In this document: positions 33,743-43,312 of the stretch, in pieces
How the letters are laid out: every line of letters starts with the position of its first letter
How positions within the stretch are numbered: the first letter of the stretch is position 1
Assembly: GCF_028198145.1 (NCBI RefSeq)
Contig: NZ_CP116338.1
Span: 310,001 to 374,000, forward strand
DNA from: Microbacterium sp. nov. GSS16
Lineage (GTDB): Bacteria; Actinomycetota; Actinomycetes; Actinomycetales; Microbacteriaceae
Reading direction: 5' to 3'
DNA: 64,000 nucleotides
Notes under the pieces: model-generated
Told to the model about the DNA's origin: nothing
Seen by the model: only the letters and a program-made list of their open reading frames with translations
The model's database searches: none
Program-made: the position numbers and the translations under genes

Positions 33743-34406
33743 GATGGTGCGGGGCGACGCCCCGGTGCTCGTGATCGGACTCGGCCGCTTCGGCGCCGCC
33801 TGCGCCGGAGAGCTCGACCGTCTCGATCGCGAAGTGCTCGCGATCGACGGCGACCTGGGACTCGTGCAGAAGTGGTCGGAGCGAGTCACCCACACCGTGC
33901 AGGCGGATGCCCGCAACATCGACGCGCTGCGGCAGATCGGCGCCCAGGACTTCCAGGTGGCCGTCGTCGCCGTGGGGTCGCTCATCGAGGCATCCGTGCT
34001 GATCACCGCGAATCTGGTCGACCTGAAGGTGCCGCAGATCTGGGCGAAGGCCGTCTCGCAGTCGCACGGCAAGATACTCGCGCGCGTCGGCGCGAATCAC
34101 GTCATCTACCCCGAGCGGGAGGCCGGCGAGCGCGTCGCCCACCTGGTCAGCGGGCGGATGCTCGACTTCATCCGCTTCGACGACGACTTCGTGCTCGCCA
34201 AGATGTACCCGCCGAAGTTCATCCGCGGCGTGCGGCTGAACGAATCCGGCGTGCGCAGCAAGTACAGCGTGACCGTCGTGGGTGTGAAGAGCCCCGGTAA
34301 GCCGTTCCGCTATGCGGAGGCGAACACCGTGGTCACCAACCACGACCTCATCATCGTCTCGGGCACCAACGTCGACATCGAGCGGTTCGCCGGCCTCGAC
34401 CGGTAG
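33735..34406 (+). CDS. Potassium transporter regulatory subunit TrkA/KtrA type
   Basis: 223 residues. RCK_N Rossmann fold with VLVIGLGRFGAACAGEL (G-x-G-x-x-G at about 15-20) and AIDGD as the ribose acid, followed by an RCK_C domain (about 140-220). Binds ATP/ADP or NAD(H) and gates TrkH. The start may be TTG 33735, inside trkH, or ATG 33744; AAAGG lies 8 bases before the TTG. The stop precedes a weak GAGGTAGG hairpin region (34437-34506) shared with proC. Confidence 0.9.
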   Translation: MVEMVRGDAPVLVIGLGRFGAACAGELDRLDREVLAIDGDLGLVQKWSERVTHTVQADARNIDALRQIGAQDFQVAVVAVGSLIEASVLITANLVDLKVPQIWAKAVSQSHGKILARVGANHVIYPEREAGERVAHLVSGRMLDFIRFDDDFVLAKMYPPKFIRGVRLNESGVRSKYSVTVVGVKSPGKPFRYAEANTVVTNHDLIIVSGTNVDIERFAGLDR

Positions 34407-34543
34407 CCGCCGGATCTGCGTGTCCCCTCGATCTTCGAGGTAGGAGAACACGCGAGCGCAGGCCGATTCTGTGCAGATCCTCCTGCGTCCGGTTGATCAC
34501 CTGCCTCGGTGGATCCCCGAGAACGGATGCGAAGACCCGCAGC

Positions 34544-35383
34544 TCACGAACCCGCGGCGAGCTCCTTCGCGCGCGCCAGTGCAGCGGCCGTCGCCTCCGC
34601 GAAGACGTCGTCGAGACGGGCGTCCTGCAGCACGGCCACGGCCCGCTCGGTGGTGCCCTTGGGGCTGGTGACGCGGCGGCGCAGTTCCGCCGGGTCCTCG
34701 CCCGATGCCGCGAGCAGGGCGGCCGCGCCGATGAAGGTCTGCTCCGACATGAGGCGGGCATCGGCATCCGAGAAGCCCATCCCCCGCGCAGCTTCCGCGA
34801 GCTTCTCGATCAGCAGGAAGACGTAGGCGGGACCCGATCCCGAGACGGTCGACAGCGCGTCGATCTGCGACTCGGGCACCTCGATGACCGCTCCGACCTT
34901 CTCGAACAGCGCGCGCACCAGCGCCATGTCGTCGTCCGTCGCCGCGGGTCCTGCGGCGATGCCCGTCACGGCCCGACCCACCGTGGCCGGGGTGTTCGGC
35001 ATCGATCGCACGGTGCGCACGCCCTCGCCGAGCGCCTCGGTGAAGGTCGCCAGGGTGACGCCGGCGGCGAGACTCACGACGATCGCGTCGTCGCGCAGCG
35101 ATGGGGCGATCTCGCGCAGCAGGTCGGGCACCATGGCCGGCTTCACGCCGACCAGGATGATCCGCGCCGCTGCCGCCGCATCGGTGTTGCCGGCGGGGTT
35201 CTCGTCGAGGGCGATGCTCGTCACCCCGGGAAGCGAAGCCAGGGCATCCGCCTTCTCGCGGGTGCGATTGGTCGCGACGATCCCGCCGTCGACCTGAACG
35301 CCTGACGCGACGACGCCCTGCAGGATCGCACCTCCCATCGAACCTGCTCCGAGGAACGCGACTGCGGGGAGGGAATCGGCCAT
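34544..35383 (-). CDS. proC: Pyrroline-5-carboxylate reductase
   Basis: Last step of proline synthesis, NAD(P)H-dependent. 279 residues. Rossmann motif FLGAGSMGGAI (12-17), VGVKPAM, RSMPNTPATVGRAVTG and the C-terminal substrate domain SGSGPAYVFLLIE and VTSPKGTTERAV. I chose ATG 35383 because -10-like TAGGAT (35396-35391, minus) ends 7 bases upstream; ATG 35392 is inside that promoter. It diverges from the cation-efflux gene at 35462. Confidence 0.94.
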   Translation of the reverse strand: MADSLPAVAFLGAGSMGGAILQGVVASGVQVDGGIVATNRTREKADALASLPGVTSIALDENPAGNTDAAAAARIILVGVKPAMVPDLLREIAPSLRDDAIVVSLAAGVTLATFTEALGEGVRTVRSMPNTPATVGRAVTGIAAGPAATDDDMALVRALFEKVGAVIEVPESQIDALSTVSGSGPAYVFLLIEKLAEAARGMGFSDADARLMSEQTFIGAAALLAASGEDPAELRRRVTSPKGTTERAVAVLQDARLDDVFAEATAAALARAKELAAGS

Positions 35384-35390
35384 ACCCGCC

Positions 35391-35455
35391 ATCCTACGAG
35401 CGCTGCCTGCGGGGCGTCGTGCCCTCACGATCGACAGACGCCGTCGTCGTAGACT
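35391..35455. promoter_or_regulatory. Divergent leaderless promoters of proC and the CDF gene
   Basis: Minus TAGGAT (35396-35391) lies 7 bases before the proC ATG; plus TAGACT (35450-35455) lies 6 bases before the ATG at 35462. No ribosome-binding site precedes either start. Confidence 0.5.
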
Positions 35456-35461
35456 CGGACC

Positions 35462-36433
35462 ATGAGCGCATCCGGCGGCACCAAGGCGATCATCGCGGCT
35501 TTCCTGGCGAACATGGGCATCGCCCTGGCGAAGTTCATCGCGTGGGCTCTGTCGGGCTCGGCGTCGATGCTCGCCGAGGCGATCCACTCGGTCGCCGACT
35601 CGGGCAACCAGCTGCTGCTCATGCTCGGCAACCGCAAGGCGAACCGCGATGCCGACCGAGCGCACCCGTTCGGATACGGCCGTGAACGGTACGTGTCGGC
35701 CTTCGTCGTGTCGATCATCCTGTTCTCGCTCGGCGGACTGTTCGCCGTGTACGAGGGCGTGGAGAAGATCGTCGACCCGCACGAGATCGACCAGACGTGG
35801 TGGTGGCTTCCGCTCGCCGTGCTGCTGATCGCGATCGTGCTCGAGGCGACGTCGCTTCGCACCGCGGTGCGCGAGAGCAACGCGGTGCGTGAGCCCGGCC
35901 AGTCGTGGATCTCGTTCATCCGCCGGTCGAAGGCTCCCGAGCTGCCCGTCGTGCTGCTCGAAGACACCGGCGCCCTCATCGGCCTGACCTTCGCCCTCTT
36001 CGGCGTGGGGCTCACCCTCGTCACCGGCAACCCGCTGTACGACGCGCTGGGCACGCTGATGATCGGCCTGCTGCTGATCCTGATCGCGATCGTCCTGGCG
36101 ATCGAGACGAAGAGCCTTCTCATCGGCGAAGGCGCGAACCGAGCCGACCACGACAGCATCGTCGACGCCATCGTCGGCGGACCCGACGTCGAGAAGCTCA
36201 TTCACATCAAGACCCTGTACCTCGGCCCCGACGAGCTCATGGTCGCGGCGAAGCTGGCGTTCACGGCCGACAAGACCGTGCGCGAGGCGGCCGCCGACAT
36301 CGACGAGATCGAGGTGCGGATCCGGGATGCCGTTCCCGCCGCCCGCGTGATCTACCTCGAGCCCGACGTGTATCGTCCGGCACTCGATCCCGAGCCCTCG
36401 ACCGACGCGTTCGTCTTCCCGTCGTCGGACTGA
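35462..36433 (+). CDS. Cation diffusion facilitator family transporter
   Basis: 323 residues, six helices then a cytoplasmic domain. Metal-site residues: AEAIHSVADSGNQ in helix 2 (His and Asp) and LLEDTGALIGL in helix 5 (Glu-Asp). RAHPFGYGRERY is the typical loop after helix 2. The C-terminal domain (about 215-323) has LYLGPDELMVAAKLAF. Probably exports zinc, manganese or iron; the LLED variant at helix 5 is non-standard (HxxxD usual). Confidence 0.9.
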   Translation: MSASGGTKAIIAAFLANMGIALAKFIAWALSGSASMLAEAIHSVADSGNQLLLMLGNRKANRDADRAHPFGYGRERYVSAFVVSIILFSLGGLFAVYEGVEKIVDPHEIDQTWWWLPLAVLLIAIVLEATSLRTAVRESNAVREPGQSWISFIRRSKAPELPVVLLEDTGALIGLTFALFGVGLTLVTGNPLYDALGTLMIGLLLILIAIVLAIETKSLLIGEGANRADHDSIVDAIVGGPDVEKLIHIKTLYLGPDELMVAAKLAFTADKTVREAAADIDEIEVRIRDAVPAARVIYLEPDVYRPALDPEPSTDAFVFPSSD

Positions 36434-36533
36434 TCCTGTCGGCCGCTTCGGCCAGTCGGCCCATATGGCCGCCTCACCCCGCTCGATGCGACCAGATGGG
36501 ACCTGCCGACGCCCGGAGGCTAGGCTCGCATCC

Positions 36534-36989
36534 ATGACCGCCGCGGACCTCGATGCGATGCGTCGTGCCCTCGTGCTCGCCGCCGAGGCGGGTGCAGCCG
36601 GCGACGTGCCGGTGGGGGCAGTGGTACTGGATGCGCGCGGCGCCGTCATCGGCGAAGGGCGCAACCTCCGCGAGCAGACGCACGATCCGACCGCACACGC
36701 CGAGATCATCGCGCTGCGCGCTGCCGCCGAGAAGCACGGCGGGTGGAACCTCGAGCAGCACACCCTCGTGGTGACCCTCGAACCGTGCATCATGTGCGCG
36801 GGCGCGATCCTGCAGGCCCGCATCGGCCGCGTCGTGTTCGGCGCCTGGGACGACAAGGCGGGTGCGGCGGGTTCGATGTACGACGTGCTGCGCGACCGGC
36901 GCCTGCCCTATCGCGCTGAGGTCGTCGGGGGCATCCGGGCCGACGAGGCGACGGCGCAGCTGCAGGCGTTCTTCGAGACACGGCGCTGA
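36534..36989 (+). CDS. tadA: tRNA(Arg) adenosine-34 deaminase TadA
   Basis: Converts A34 to inosine in tRNA-Arg(ACG). 151 residues. Zinc site: His55 and Glu57 in PTAHAEIIAL, Cys85 and Cys88 in TLEPCIMCAG. ATG 36534 lies 7 bases after TAGGCT (36521-36526), a -10-like box, so a leaderless start is likely; longer in-frame starts upstream give a non-conserved Arg/Pro tail. Confidence 0.94.
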   Translation: MTAADLDAMRRALVLAAEAGAAGDVPVGAVVLDARGAVIGEGRNLREQTHDPTAHAEIIALRAAAEKHGGWNLEQHTLVVTLEPCIMCAGAILQARIGRVVFGAWDDKAGAAGSMYDVLRDRRLPYRAEVVGGIRADEATAQLQAFFETRR

Positions 36990-37084
36990 GCGGCACCCGC
37001 CGCATCCATCCGCCGCCCGGCGGAGCCGGGAATCTCCCCCGTGAGAGGGATGATGAACCGCCCGCGCGCCCGTAGCGTGAAGAC

Positions 37085-37234
37085 ATGGACAACAGCCCCG
37101 CGCTCGTGATCATGCTGATGACGCTTCCGGCTCTGATCGGATCGGTGGTCGTGGCGGCGAATGCCAAGCGCATCAACGCCGCCGAGAAGAAGCGCCGCGC
37201 CGCCCGTGCTGGTGCCCATACGGTCGGCAAGTAA
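37085..37234 (+). CDS. 49-residue single-helix membrane protein
   Basis: Begins MDNSPALVIMLMTLPALIG and continues VVVAANAKRIN, then a basic tail AEKKRRAARAGAHTVGK: one N-terminal membrane helix (about 6-26) with the C-terminus probably inside. The ATG is 6 bases after -10-like TAGCGT (37073-37078), and the stop is 9 bases before upp. I do not recognise the family. Codon use is normal for the window, and the open frame ends cleanly, so it is likely real. Confidence 0.65.
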   Translation: MDNSPALVIMLMTLPALIGSVVVAANAKRINAAEKKRRAARAGAHTVGK

Positions 37235-37243
37235 TCTGTACCC

Positions 37244-37876
37244 ATGCGCGTTCATGTGGCCGATCACCCGCTCATCACTCACAAGCTCACCGTGCTGCGG
37301 GATGAGAGGACCTCATCTCCGGTCTTCCGTCAGCTGACCGAGGAGCTGGTGACGCTGCTCGCCTACGAGGCGACGCGTGACGTCAAGGTCGAACCGATCG
37401 AGGTGAAGACCCCGGTCACGACGACGACGGGGGTGAAGATCGCCGAGCCGCGTCCGATCGTCGTGCCGATCCTGCGCGCCGGTCTCGGGATGCTCGAGGG
37501 CCTCGTCAAGCTGATCCCCACCGCCGAGGTCGGATTCCTCGGCATGGTGCGCGATGAAGAGACCTTCGAGCCCACGACCTACGCCGAGCGCCTGCCCGAC
37601 GACCTCAGCGACCGGCAGTGCTTCGCCATCGACCCTATGCTCGCCACGGGCGGTTCGCTGGCGGCGGCGATCCAGTTCCTCTTCGATCGCGGTGCGAAGA
37701 ACGTGACGGCGATCTGCCTGCTCGGCACCCCCGAGGGCGTCGCGGCGATCGAGAAGATGGTCGGCGACGCCGAGGTGACGCTCGTGCTCGGCGCTCTGGA
37801 CGAGCGCCTCGACGAGAAGGGCTACATCGTGCCCGGACTCGGCGACGCGGGCGACCGCCTGTACGGCACCGTCTGA
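37244..37876 (+). CDS. upp: Uracil phosphoribosyltransferase
   Basis: Salvages uracil with PRPP to UMP. 210 residues. PRPP loop: [18 protein letters not shown]; hood region [14 protein letters not shown]-terminal uracil-binding [16 protein letters not shown]. The ATG follows -10-like TAATCT (37232-37237) by 6 bases, so it can be transcribed leaderless even though a small gene lies just upstream. Confidence 0.96.
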   Translation: MRVHVADHPLITHKLTVLRDERTSSPVFRQLTEELVTLLAYEATRDVKVEPIEVKTPVTTTTGVKIAEPRPIVVPILRAGLGMLEGLVKLIPTAEVGFLGMVRDEETFEPTTYAERLPDDLSDRQCFAIDPMLATGGSLAAAIQFLFDRGAKNVTAICLLGTPEGVAAIEKMVGDAEVTLVLGALDERLDEKGYIVPGLGDAGDRLYGTV

Positions 37877-37986
37877 TCCCGCCTCGGCAAGCCCGCCCGG
37901 CTCGACGCGCTCGTCCGCCTTTGTCGGCGCTGATCCTGGGCGTCAAGGGGGTGGAGTCGGCCACGACGGCCGACGATCATCACGTC

Positions 37987-38208
37987 ATGACACGGGATGT
38001 CGAACAGAACCAGACGGCGGGCACGGACGACGACACCGAGGCGGTGGAGCAGGTCGTCGAAGAGGTTCGCGACGACATCAGGCACGGCCAGGTCGACGAC
38101 GACGTCAGCAACGTTCTGGAAGAGCGTTTCGACGAGGCCGGCGTGCGGCTGCGGCCCGAGGCGATCGACGACCTGGCCGAAGACATCGAGAACGACGTCT
38201 CGATGTGA
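37987..38208 (+). CDS. 73-residue acidic protein of unknown function
   Basis: Very acidic: repeated Asp/Glu in AGTDDDTEAVEQVVEEVRDD, then RFDEAGVRLRPEAIDDLAED and ends ENDVSM. No membrane segment or known motif. It looks helical and could bind a basic partner. Start chosen at ATG 37987; no ribosome-binding site is visible. Lies between upp and the convergent nuclease/helicase gene. Confidence 0.6.
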   Translation: MTRDVEQNQTAGTDDDTEAVEQVVEEVRDDIRHGQVDDDVSNVLEERFDEAGVRLRPEAIDDLAEDIENDVSM

Positions 38209-38284
38209 CCACGCCTCCCGCATCCATCCGCGGGCGACCACGCGATCGTTGACCGAGCGCGACCCGAACGGGGCGACGCCGAGG

Positions 38285-41200
38285 TCATTCGCGATCGGCG
38301 CCCACGAGATGCGCGAAGGCGCTCAGTCGCGCGACGCCCTCGGGTGTCCAGGGCAGGTCGTCGAGCAGCGCCGGCGAATGCACGAGATAGGCGACGCTCT
38401 TCGCCCTCGAGATGGCGACGTTGAGCCGGTTCTGCAACAGCAGGAACTCCGGTCCGCGCGGCGCGTCGCGCCCGCTGGACGCCGCCAGCGAGGTGATCGA
38501 GACGACCGCCTCCTTGCCCTGGAAGTTGTCGACCGTGCCGACCGCGACATCGCCGTACCCAGCCGCGGACAGCTCGTCGTGGATGAGCTGCTTCTGCGCG
38601 TTGTAGGGAGCGACGACGATGATGTCGGGCTGCTCGAGCGGGCGCGGCGGGTCGTCGCACATGCCGTCGACGTACCTGCGCCCGATGAGATCGCGCACGA
38701 TGCGCACCACCTCGGAGGCCTCCTCGGCCGACTGGGTCGCGTTGCCGCGGTGCCGCACGGGCACGACGTGCAGGCCCGGTTCGACGCCGTCGACGAGGCG
38801 CTGCTCGGCACCCGCCGCCGATGCCAGCCGGCTCGCGTACGACAGTCGGGAGACGGGCGCGGCCACCGCCGGATGCATGCGCCACGACTGAGGAAGGAAG
38901 TAGCCGTAGTGCGGGTCGATCACCGACGAGCCGTCCATCACCCAGCCGAGCGCGGATGTGTCGACCGGCTCGGGGTGCGTGCCCTGACTGACCTGCGGAA
39001 GCTGCTGCGGGTCGCCGAGCAGCAGCAGCCTCTTCGCACCGGCGGCGACGGCGATGGTGGAGGCGAGGGAGAACTGGCCGGCCTCGTCGATCACCAGCAG
39101 ATCGAGACCCTTCCGGTCGACCCGCCGGGTGTTGCTGAAGTCCCAGGCTGTCCCGCCGACGACCGCGCCTTGCTGCGCGTGCTCAGCGAGGAAGGCCGCC
39201 ATGCCGTCTTTGCGCATGACCGTGAACGCGGGCGCAGCGGCATCCGGGTTCTTAGGCGCCTTCGCGACCTGCTCTGCCGGGACCCCGGCTGCGACGACGC
39301 GTTCGAGCAGGTTCTCGACGATGGCATGCGACTGCGCGACGACCCCGATGCGGTAGCCATGCTCACGCACGAGCCGCGCGATCACGTGCGATCCGGTGTA
39401 CGTCTTGCCGGTGCCGGGAGGCCCCTGCACGGCGAGGTAGCTGTCGTCGAGATCGAGCACGGCGCGCACGATCGCGTCGACGACATCGCCGTCCTCCTCC
39501 ACCGGGGGCACCACCCCGCCGGAGACGGTGCGCGGCGCGACGCGGCGCAGGATGTCGGTGGCGGCGTCGTTCGGGAAGACGGGCGCCGCGTGATGCAGAG
39601 CGGCCGCCCACTCCTCGATGGCCCCCTGCTGCGAGAGCACGTTCGGCGGCGCGGCGGGCGCCAGGGCGAGCGGCAGCTCTTCCCACACCTGGCCCTGCAC
39701 GGTGCGCTCGCGCACGATGTAGCCGTCGTCGAGCACCTCGACGATCTCGACCTCGTGCGGCACGTGGATGACGCGCGCGGGTGCGGGCGCGTCGAACGGT
39801 GTCGGCACCCCGTATAGCGCGAACGGCCGCCCTCCGACGCCGAGCGTGCTGCCGGGTGCGACCTCGCCGCGCAGCCGAACCAGCCTGGTCTGGGCACGAC
39901 GACCCTCGTCGACCGCCCAGTCGGCGTCGACGCGGCTGACCGTCGCATCGATGCGCAGCACGTCGCGCGTGGACTCCCACATCGACACCGGTTCACGCAG
40001 TCGCTGGAAGTGCCCCTGCCAGAAGCTCTTCGCCTCACGCGGGTGGTAGTCGATCGCCGCAGCCGCGACCCGGTACGACGCCGCACTCGCCTCGTCGCCC
40101 GCGCGGCCCGCCTCGGTCTGCAGCGCGAGCGACAGCGGCGACGGCTCGTAGGCCCGCGTCTCGGGGTCATCCGGCGGAGCGGGGACGACGCCGGCCTCTC
40201 TGGCGAGGCCGATCAGCCAGTCGCGCAGTCGTCTGGTCGACACGCAGTCGTAGCGGTTGTAGTCGGCGAGGTCATCGAGAATGGCCTGCGCCTCGACCTC
40301 CCGACCGGATGCGCGCAGTTCGCGCGCCTGCACGTACTGGACGATCGAGTCGTCGCCCTTCTGCACGTCGCTCGTGCGCACCTCGTTACCCATGTAGAGC
40401 GGCTCGAGCTTCTTGATCGAGTACGAGCGCGATCCGATGCGCACCGAGCGCAGCACGATCGGGTACAGGTCGACGAAGACGCCTTCGCGCAGCAGCCGGT
40501 CGACGTCTGCCTCTCCGACGCCGTGCCGCGCCGCCATCGCCGAGAGGTGCGAGGTCTCGTACGGCGCGTAGTGGTAGATGTGCATGTCGGGATGCGTCTG
40601 CCGTCGCAGCTTCACGAACTCGAGGAAGTCGAGCAGCGCAGCCCTCTCGTCGGCGAACGTATGCGCCCAGAGAGCCGAGTACTGCTCGGCGTTGTCGGTC
40701 CACCCGAACAGGTAGTCGATGCCCCACCGCGGGATCTCACCAGGCGCAGCGGGCTCGGTGTAGAGCGGGTCGCCCTCGAAGTCGAAGAACAGATCGCCCC
40801 GACTGGGGCGCGGCATCAGCCCGATGGCGTTGGCAGAGACGAGTTCGAACGGCGGGATGGCGTCGGACTCGCCTGACACCCCCGCCTGTAGTCGCGCCTG
40901 TGCGCGCAGCGCGGTGAAGGTATCGGCGTTCATCCCTTCTGGCGCGTCTGCCGCGGCGGCGAGATCATCGATCGAACGGATGCCCGCTGTGCGCAGTCGC
41001 TGTCGCTGCACCGGACGCATGCGAGCGACCATCAGCAGGTCACGGTGCGCCGTCACCTGCTCGTCGCACGTCGCGCAGCGCCCGCAGGCGGTGATGTGCA
41101 GATCGCCGCGGTCGTCGCCCCAGGCCAGCGGCTCGCCCGCGACGCCGTCGGCGACGCGCCGGTCGGAGATCAGGCTGCGCAGGCGTGCCCGGCGCACATG

Positions 41201-41806
41201 GAACAGGGGAAGCAGGTCGTCGACTCGGTGCGTGCTCATCGTTCCGTCACCGAGGATCAGATCGACCTCGTCGGAGCGGGGGATGCCCAGCCGATCGAGC
41301 TGATCGACATATGCGCCGAGCTGCATGAGAGCGGTCGCGCGCGCCGTGCGGGCGAGCTTCGAGTCCTGCACTCGCCAGCGCCCGACACTCTCTCCGGGCA
41401 GCGGCTCGTCGCGCGCGATGAAGTCCGCGAACCCGACGAACTCGGGAGTCGAGAAGGCTGCCTGGAACACCAGCGAGGCATCCGACCGCAGCGCGCGCGC
41501 TGTGGCCTCGACCGTGGCGGCCAGCTCACCGGCATCCGCCGAGGAGACCTTCGGCAGAACGACCACGCCGGGACCGCCGTCGACCGACTCCCCCAGTTCG
41601 ATGATGTACCGCTCGAGAACCTGCTCCTCATGGCGGTCGCCGAGACGCGCGGCCCGTTCGAGCGTGGCATCCTCAGGCTCTGCCACAGCGGGAACACGAC
41701 CGAGCTTCGCATCGAGCGCGCGCGCCCACGCGAACTCGCACTCCGCCGCCAGCTTCAGGTCGCTGGCGCTCCACACGACCCGATTCTCCGCTGCGATGAC
41801 CCGCAC
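38285..41806 (-). CDS. RecB-like nuclease with RNase H-like domain and UPF1-type helicase
   Basis: 1173 residues in three parts. (1) TM0106-type RecB nuclease: His59, Asp128 (GFADFI), Asp148 and Lys150 (VQDSKLA), Gln162 and Tyr166, i.e. a complete PD-(D/E)xK set, plus four Cys (23, 241, 244, 247; CGRCATC) that probably hold an iron-sulfur cluster as in Cas4 and AddB. (2) An RNase H-like segment (about 340-560: LFFDFEGDP, IYHYAPYE, YNRYDC). (3) SF1 UPF1-like helicase: Walker A GPPGTGKT near 798, LVIDEAGQ near 902, TVDNFQGKEA and NVAISRAK. Probable role is DNA processing in repair or defence. GTG start at 41806 follows AAGGGAGAGGGG. Confidence 0.88.
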   Translation of the reverse strand: MRVIAAENRVVWSASDLKLAAECEFAWARALDAKLGRVPAVAEPEDATLERAARLGDRHEEQVLERYIIELGESVDGGPGVVVLPKVSSADAGELAATVEATARALRSDASLVFQAAFSTPEFVGFADFIARDEPLPGESVGRWRVQDSKLARTARATALMQLGAYVDQLDRLGIPRSDEVDLILGDGTMSTHRVDDLLPLFHVRRARLRSLISDRRVADGVAGEPLAWGDDRGDLHITACGRCATCDEQVTAHRDLLMVARMRPVQRQRLRTAGIRSIDDLAAAADAPEGMNADTFTALRAQARLQAGVSGESDAIPPFELVSANAIGLMPRPSRGDLFFDFEGDPLYTEPAAPGEIPRWGIDYLFGWTDNAEQYSALWAHTFADERAALLDFLEFVKLRRQTHPDMHIYHYAPYETSHLSAMAARHGVGEADVDRLLREGVFVDLYPIVLRSVRIGSRSYSIKKLEPLYMGNEVRTSDVQKGDDSIVQYVQARELRASGREVEAQAILDDLADYNRYDCVSTRRLRDWLIGLAREAGVVPAPPDDPETRAYEPSPLSLALQTEAGRAGDEASAASYRVAAAAIDYHPREAKSFWQGHFQRLREPVSMWESTRDVLRIDATVSRVDADWAVDEGRRAQTRLVRLRGEVAPGSTLGVGGRPFALYGVPTPFDAPAPARVIHVPHEVEIVEVLDDGYIVRERTVQGQVWEELPLALAPAAPPNVLSQQGAIEEWAAALHHAAPVFPNDAATDILRRVAPRTVSGGVVPPVEEDGDVVDAIVRAVLDLDDSYLAVQGPPGTGKTYTGSHVIARLVREHGYRIGVVAQSHAIVENLLERVVAAGVPAEQVAKAPKNPDAAAPAFTVMRKDGMAAFLAEHAQQGAVVGGTAWDFSNTRRVDRKGLDLLVIDEAGQFSLASTIAVAAGAKRLLLLGDPQQLPQVSQGTHPEPVDTSALGWVMDGSSVIDPHYGYFLPQSWRMHPAVAAPVSRLSYASRLASAAGAEQRLVDGVEPGLHVVPVRHRGNATQSAEEASEVVRIVRDLIGRRYVDGMCDDPPRPLEQPDIIVVAPYNAQKQLIHDELSAAGYGDVAVGTVDNFQGKEAVVSITSLAASSGRDAPRGPEFLLLQNRLNVAISRAKSVAYLVHSPALLDDLPWTPEGVARLSAFAHLVGADRE

Positions 41807-41886
41807 GATGCCCCTCTCCCTTGCCTGCCTTCGACACTATCCGCAGGCTCGGACATCACCGGGCGCCCGGTGCTCAGCGCGGGTGC

Positions 41887-42705
41887 TCAGCGCCACCACC
41901 CGTCGGCCGGAGCGACGGGGAGATGCCGCTTGTGTCGGGACGCGAGGTACTTCTGCTCGATGATCGCGGCGGCCGCCGGCTCGATCTCCCGGCCCTCGAG
42001 GTAGTCGTCGATCTGCTCGTACGTGAGGCCGAGCTCGTCCTCGTCGGAGCGCCCGGGCATGCCGTCGAGCAGATCGGCGGTGGGCACCTTCGTGTAGAGG
42101 TGCTCGGGGGCACCGAGCTGTTTGAGCATCGCACGGCCCTGGCGTTTGTCGAGCCCGGCGAGCGGGACGAGGTCGGCCGCTCCGTCGCCGAACTTCGTGT
42201 AGAAGCCGGTCACCGCCTCGGCGGCATGGTCGGTGCCGATCACGAGCAGCCCGTCGTGACCTCCGAGCGCGTACTGCACCACCATCCGCATGCGGGCTTT
42301 GATGTTTCCGCGGTTGAAGTCGCTGATGCTCGCCCCCAGCCCCTCCTCGAGGTCGCGCTCGAGCCCGTCGACGCCGTTCTGGATGTTGACCGTGACCGAG
42401 CGATCGGCCGCGACGAAGTCGATCGCCGATTCCGCGTCCGCGGCATCCGCCTGCACGCGGAACGGCAGACGCACCGCGAGGAACGTCGCCTCGCCTCCCT
42501 CTGCTCGCACCCGCTCGACGGCGAGCTGCGCCAGCCGACCGGCGAGGGTCGAGTCCTGGCCGCCGGAGATGCCGAGCACGAACCCCTTCGCGCCGGTCGC
42601 GCGCAGGTAGTCGACGAGGAATCTGATCCTCTTCTCGTTCTCGGCCGCGGGGTCGATCTCGGGCTTCACGCCCAGGTCTTCGATGATCTGCTGCTGCATG
42701 GTCAT
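41887..42705 (-). CDS. nadE: Ammonia-dependent NAD+ synthetase
   Basis: Last step of NAD synthesis: amidates deamido-NAD using ATP and ammonia. 272 residues, no glutaminase domain. The PP-loop is SGGQDST (47-53); other motifs are [20 protein letters not shown] (with metal ligands) and [18 protein letters not shown] 42705 has AAGGAGG upstream. It diverges from the nucleosidase. Confidence 0.95.
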   Translation of the reverse strand: MTMQQQIIEDLGVKPEIDPAAENEKRIRFLVDYLRATGAKGFVLGISGGQDSTLAGRLAQLAVERVRAEGGEATFLAVRLPFRVQADAADAESAIDFVAADRSVTVNIQNGVDGLERDLEEGLGASISDFNRGNIKARMRMVVQYALGGHDGLLVIGTDHAAEAVTGFYTKFGDGAADLVPLAGLDKRQGRAMLKQLGAPEHLYTKVPTADLLDGMPGRSDEDELGLTYEQIDDYLEGREIEPAAAAIIEQKYLASRHKRHLPVAPADGWWR

Positions 42706-42754
42706 GGCGCCTCCTTCGTCGGTACCAGTCTCCCCCAGCTGAGAGGATGGCAGC

Positions 42755-43312
42755 GTGAGACTTCTCGTCGCCGCCCTGGCATCCGAACTTCAGGCCTTCC
42801 CCGCCGAGCTCCCCGGCTTCGACCGGCTGGTGACCGGCCCCGGCAAGCTCATGGCCGCCTACGGGCTGACCCGCGCACTCGACGCGAAGCGCTATGACGA
42901 GATCGTCGTGGTCGGCACCGCCGGCGCGGTGGACGACTCGGTCGAGTCGGGGATCTACGACGTGAGCGCGGCGATCCAGCACGACGTGCAGGATCTCGAC
43001 GGCGTGGTCGGACAGCACGTGTCGCTGCCCTCGCGGGTCGAGACCGGCCGTGACGGCGTGACCATCGCGACGGGCGACATCTTCGTGGACGACGCCGACG
43101 CCGTGGCGCGCATCCGTGGACTCGGCGGCGTGCTCGTCGACATGGAGACGTTCTCGTTCATCTGGGTGGCGCAGAAGTTCGACGTGCCGATCCGGGTGAT
43201 GCGCGTCGTCTCGGACCGCGCTCAAGACGGCGCGACGCAGGTGTGGGATGACGTCGTCGCGGCGTGCAGCGCGAAGCTTTGGGAGCACATGCGCAGCGAG
43301 TACCCGCTCTGA
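42755..43312 (+). CDS. Nucleosidase / purine phosphorylase-like protein
   Basis: 185 residues of the PNP/UDP family. [15 protein letters not shown] and [12 protein letters not shown] match the MTA/SAH nucleosidase active site (Glu in ME, Asp in SD), but the protein is shorter than MtnN (about 230), so the substrate is unsure. The GTG at 42755 follows -10-like GAGGAT by 6 bases. Its stop abuts the sbcC stop in TGATCA. Confidence 0.8.
   Translation: MRLLVAALASELQAFPAELPGFDRLVTGPGKLMAAYGLTRALDAKRYDEIVVVGTAGAVDDSVESGIYDVSAAIQHDVQDLDGVVGQHVSLPSRVETGRDGVTIATGDIFVDDADAVARIRGLGGVLVDMETFSFIWVAQKFDVPIRVMRVVSDRAQDGATQVWDDVVAACSAKLWEHMRSEYPL

Noticed and set aside
34407..34543. Small gene between trkA and proC
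   Set aside because: Only short frames without plausible starts; a weak GAGGTAGG hairpin explains the space as a terminator region.
35392..36856. Extension of the proC frame upstream across the CDF and tadA genes
   Set aside because: The extra residues are low-complexity Ser/Arg/Asp sequence antisense to two clear genes; the Rossmann motif sits at the normal distance from ATG 35383.
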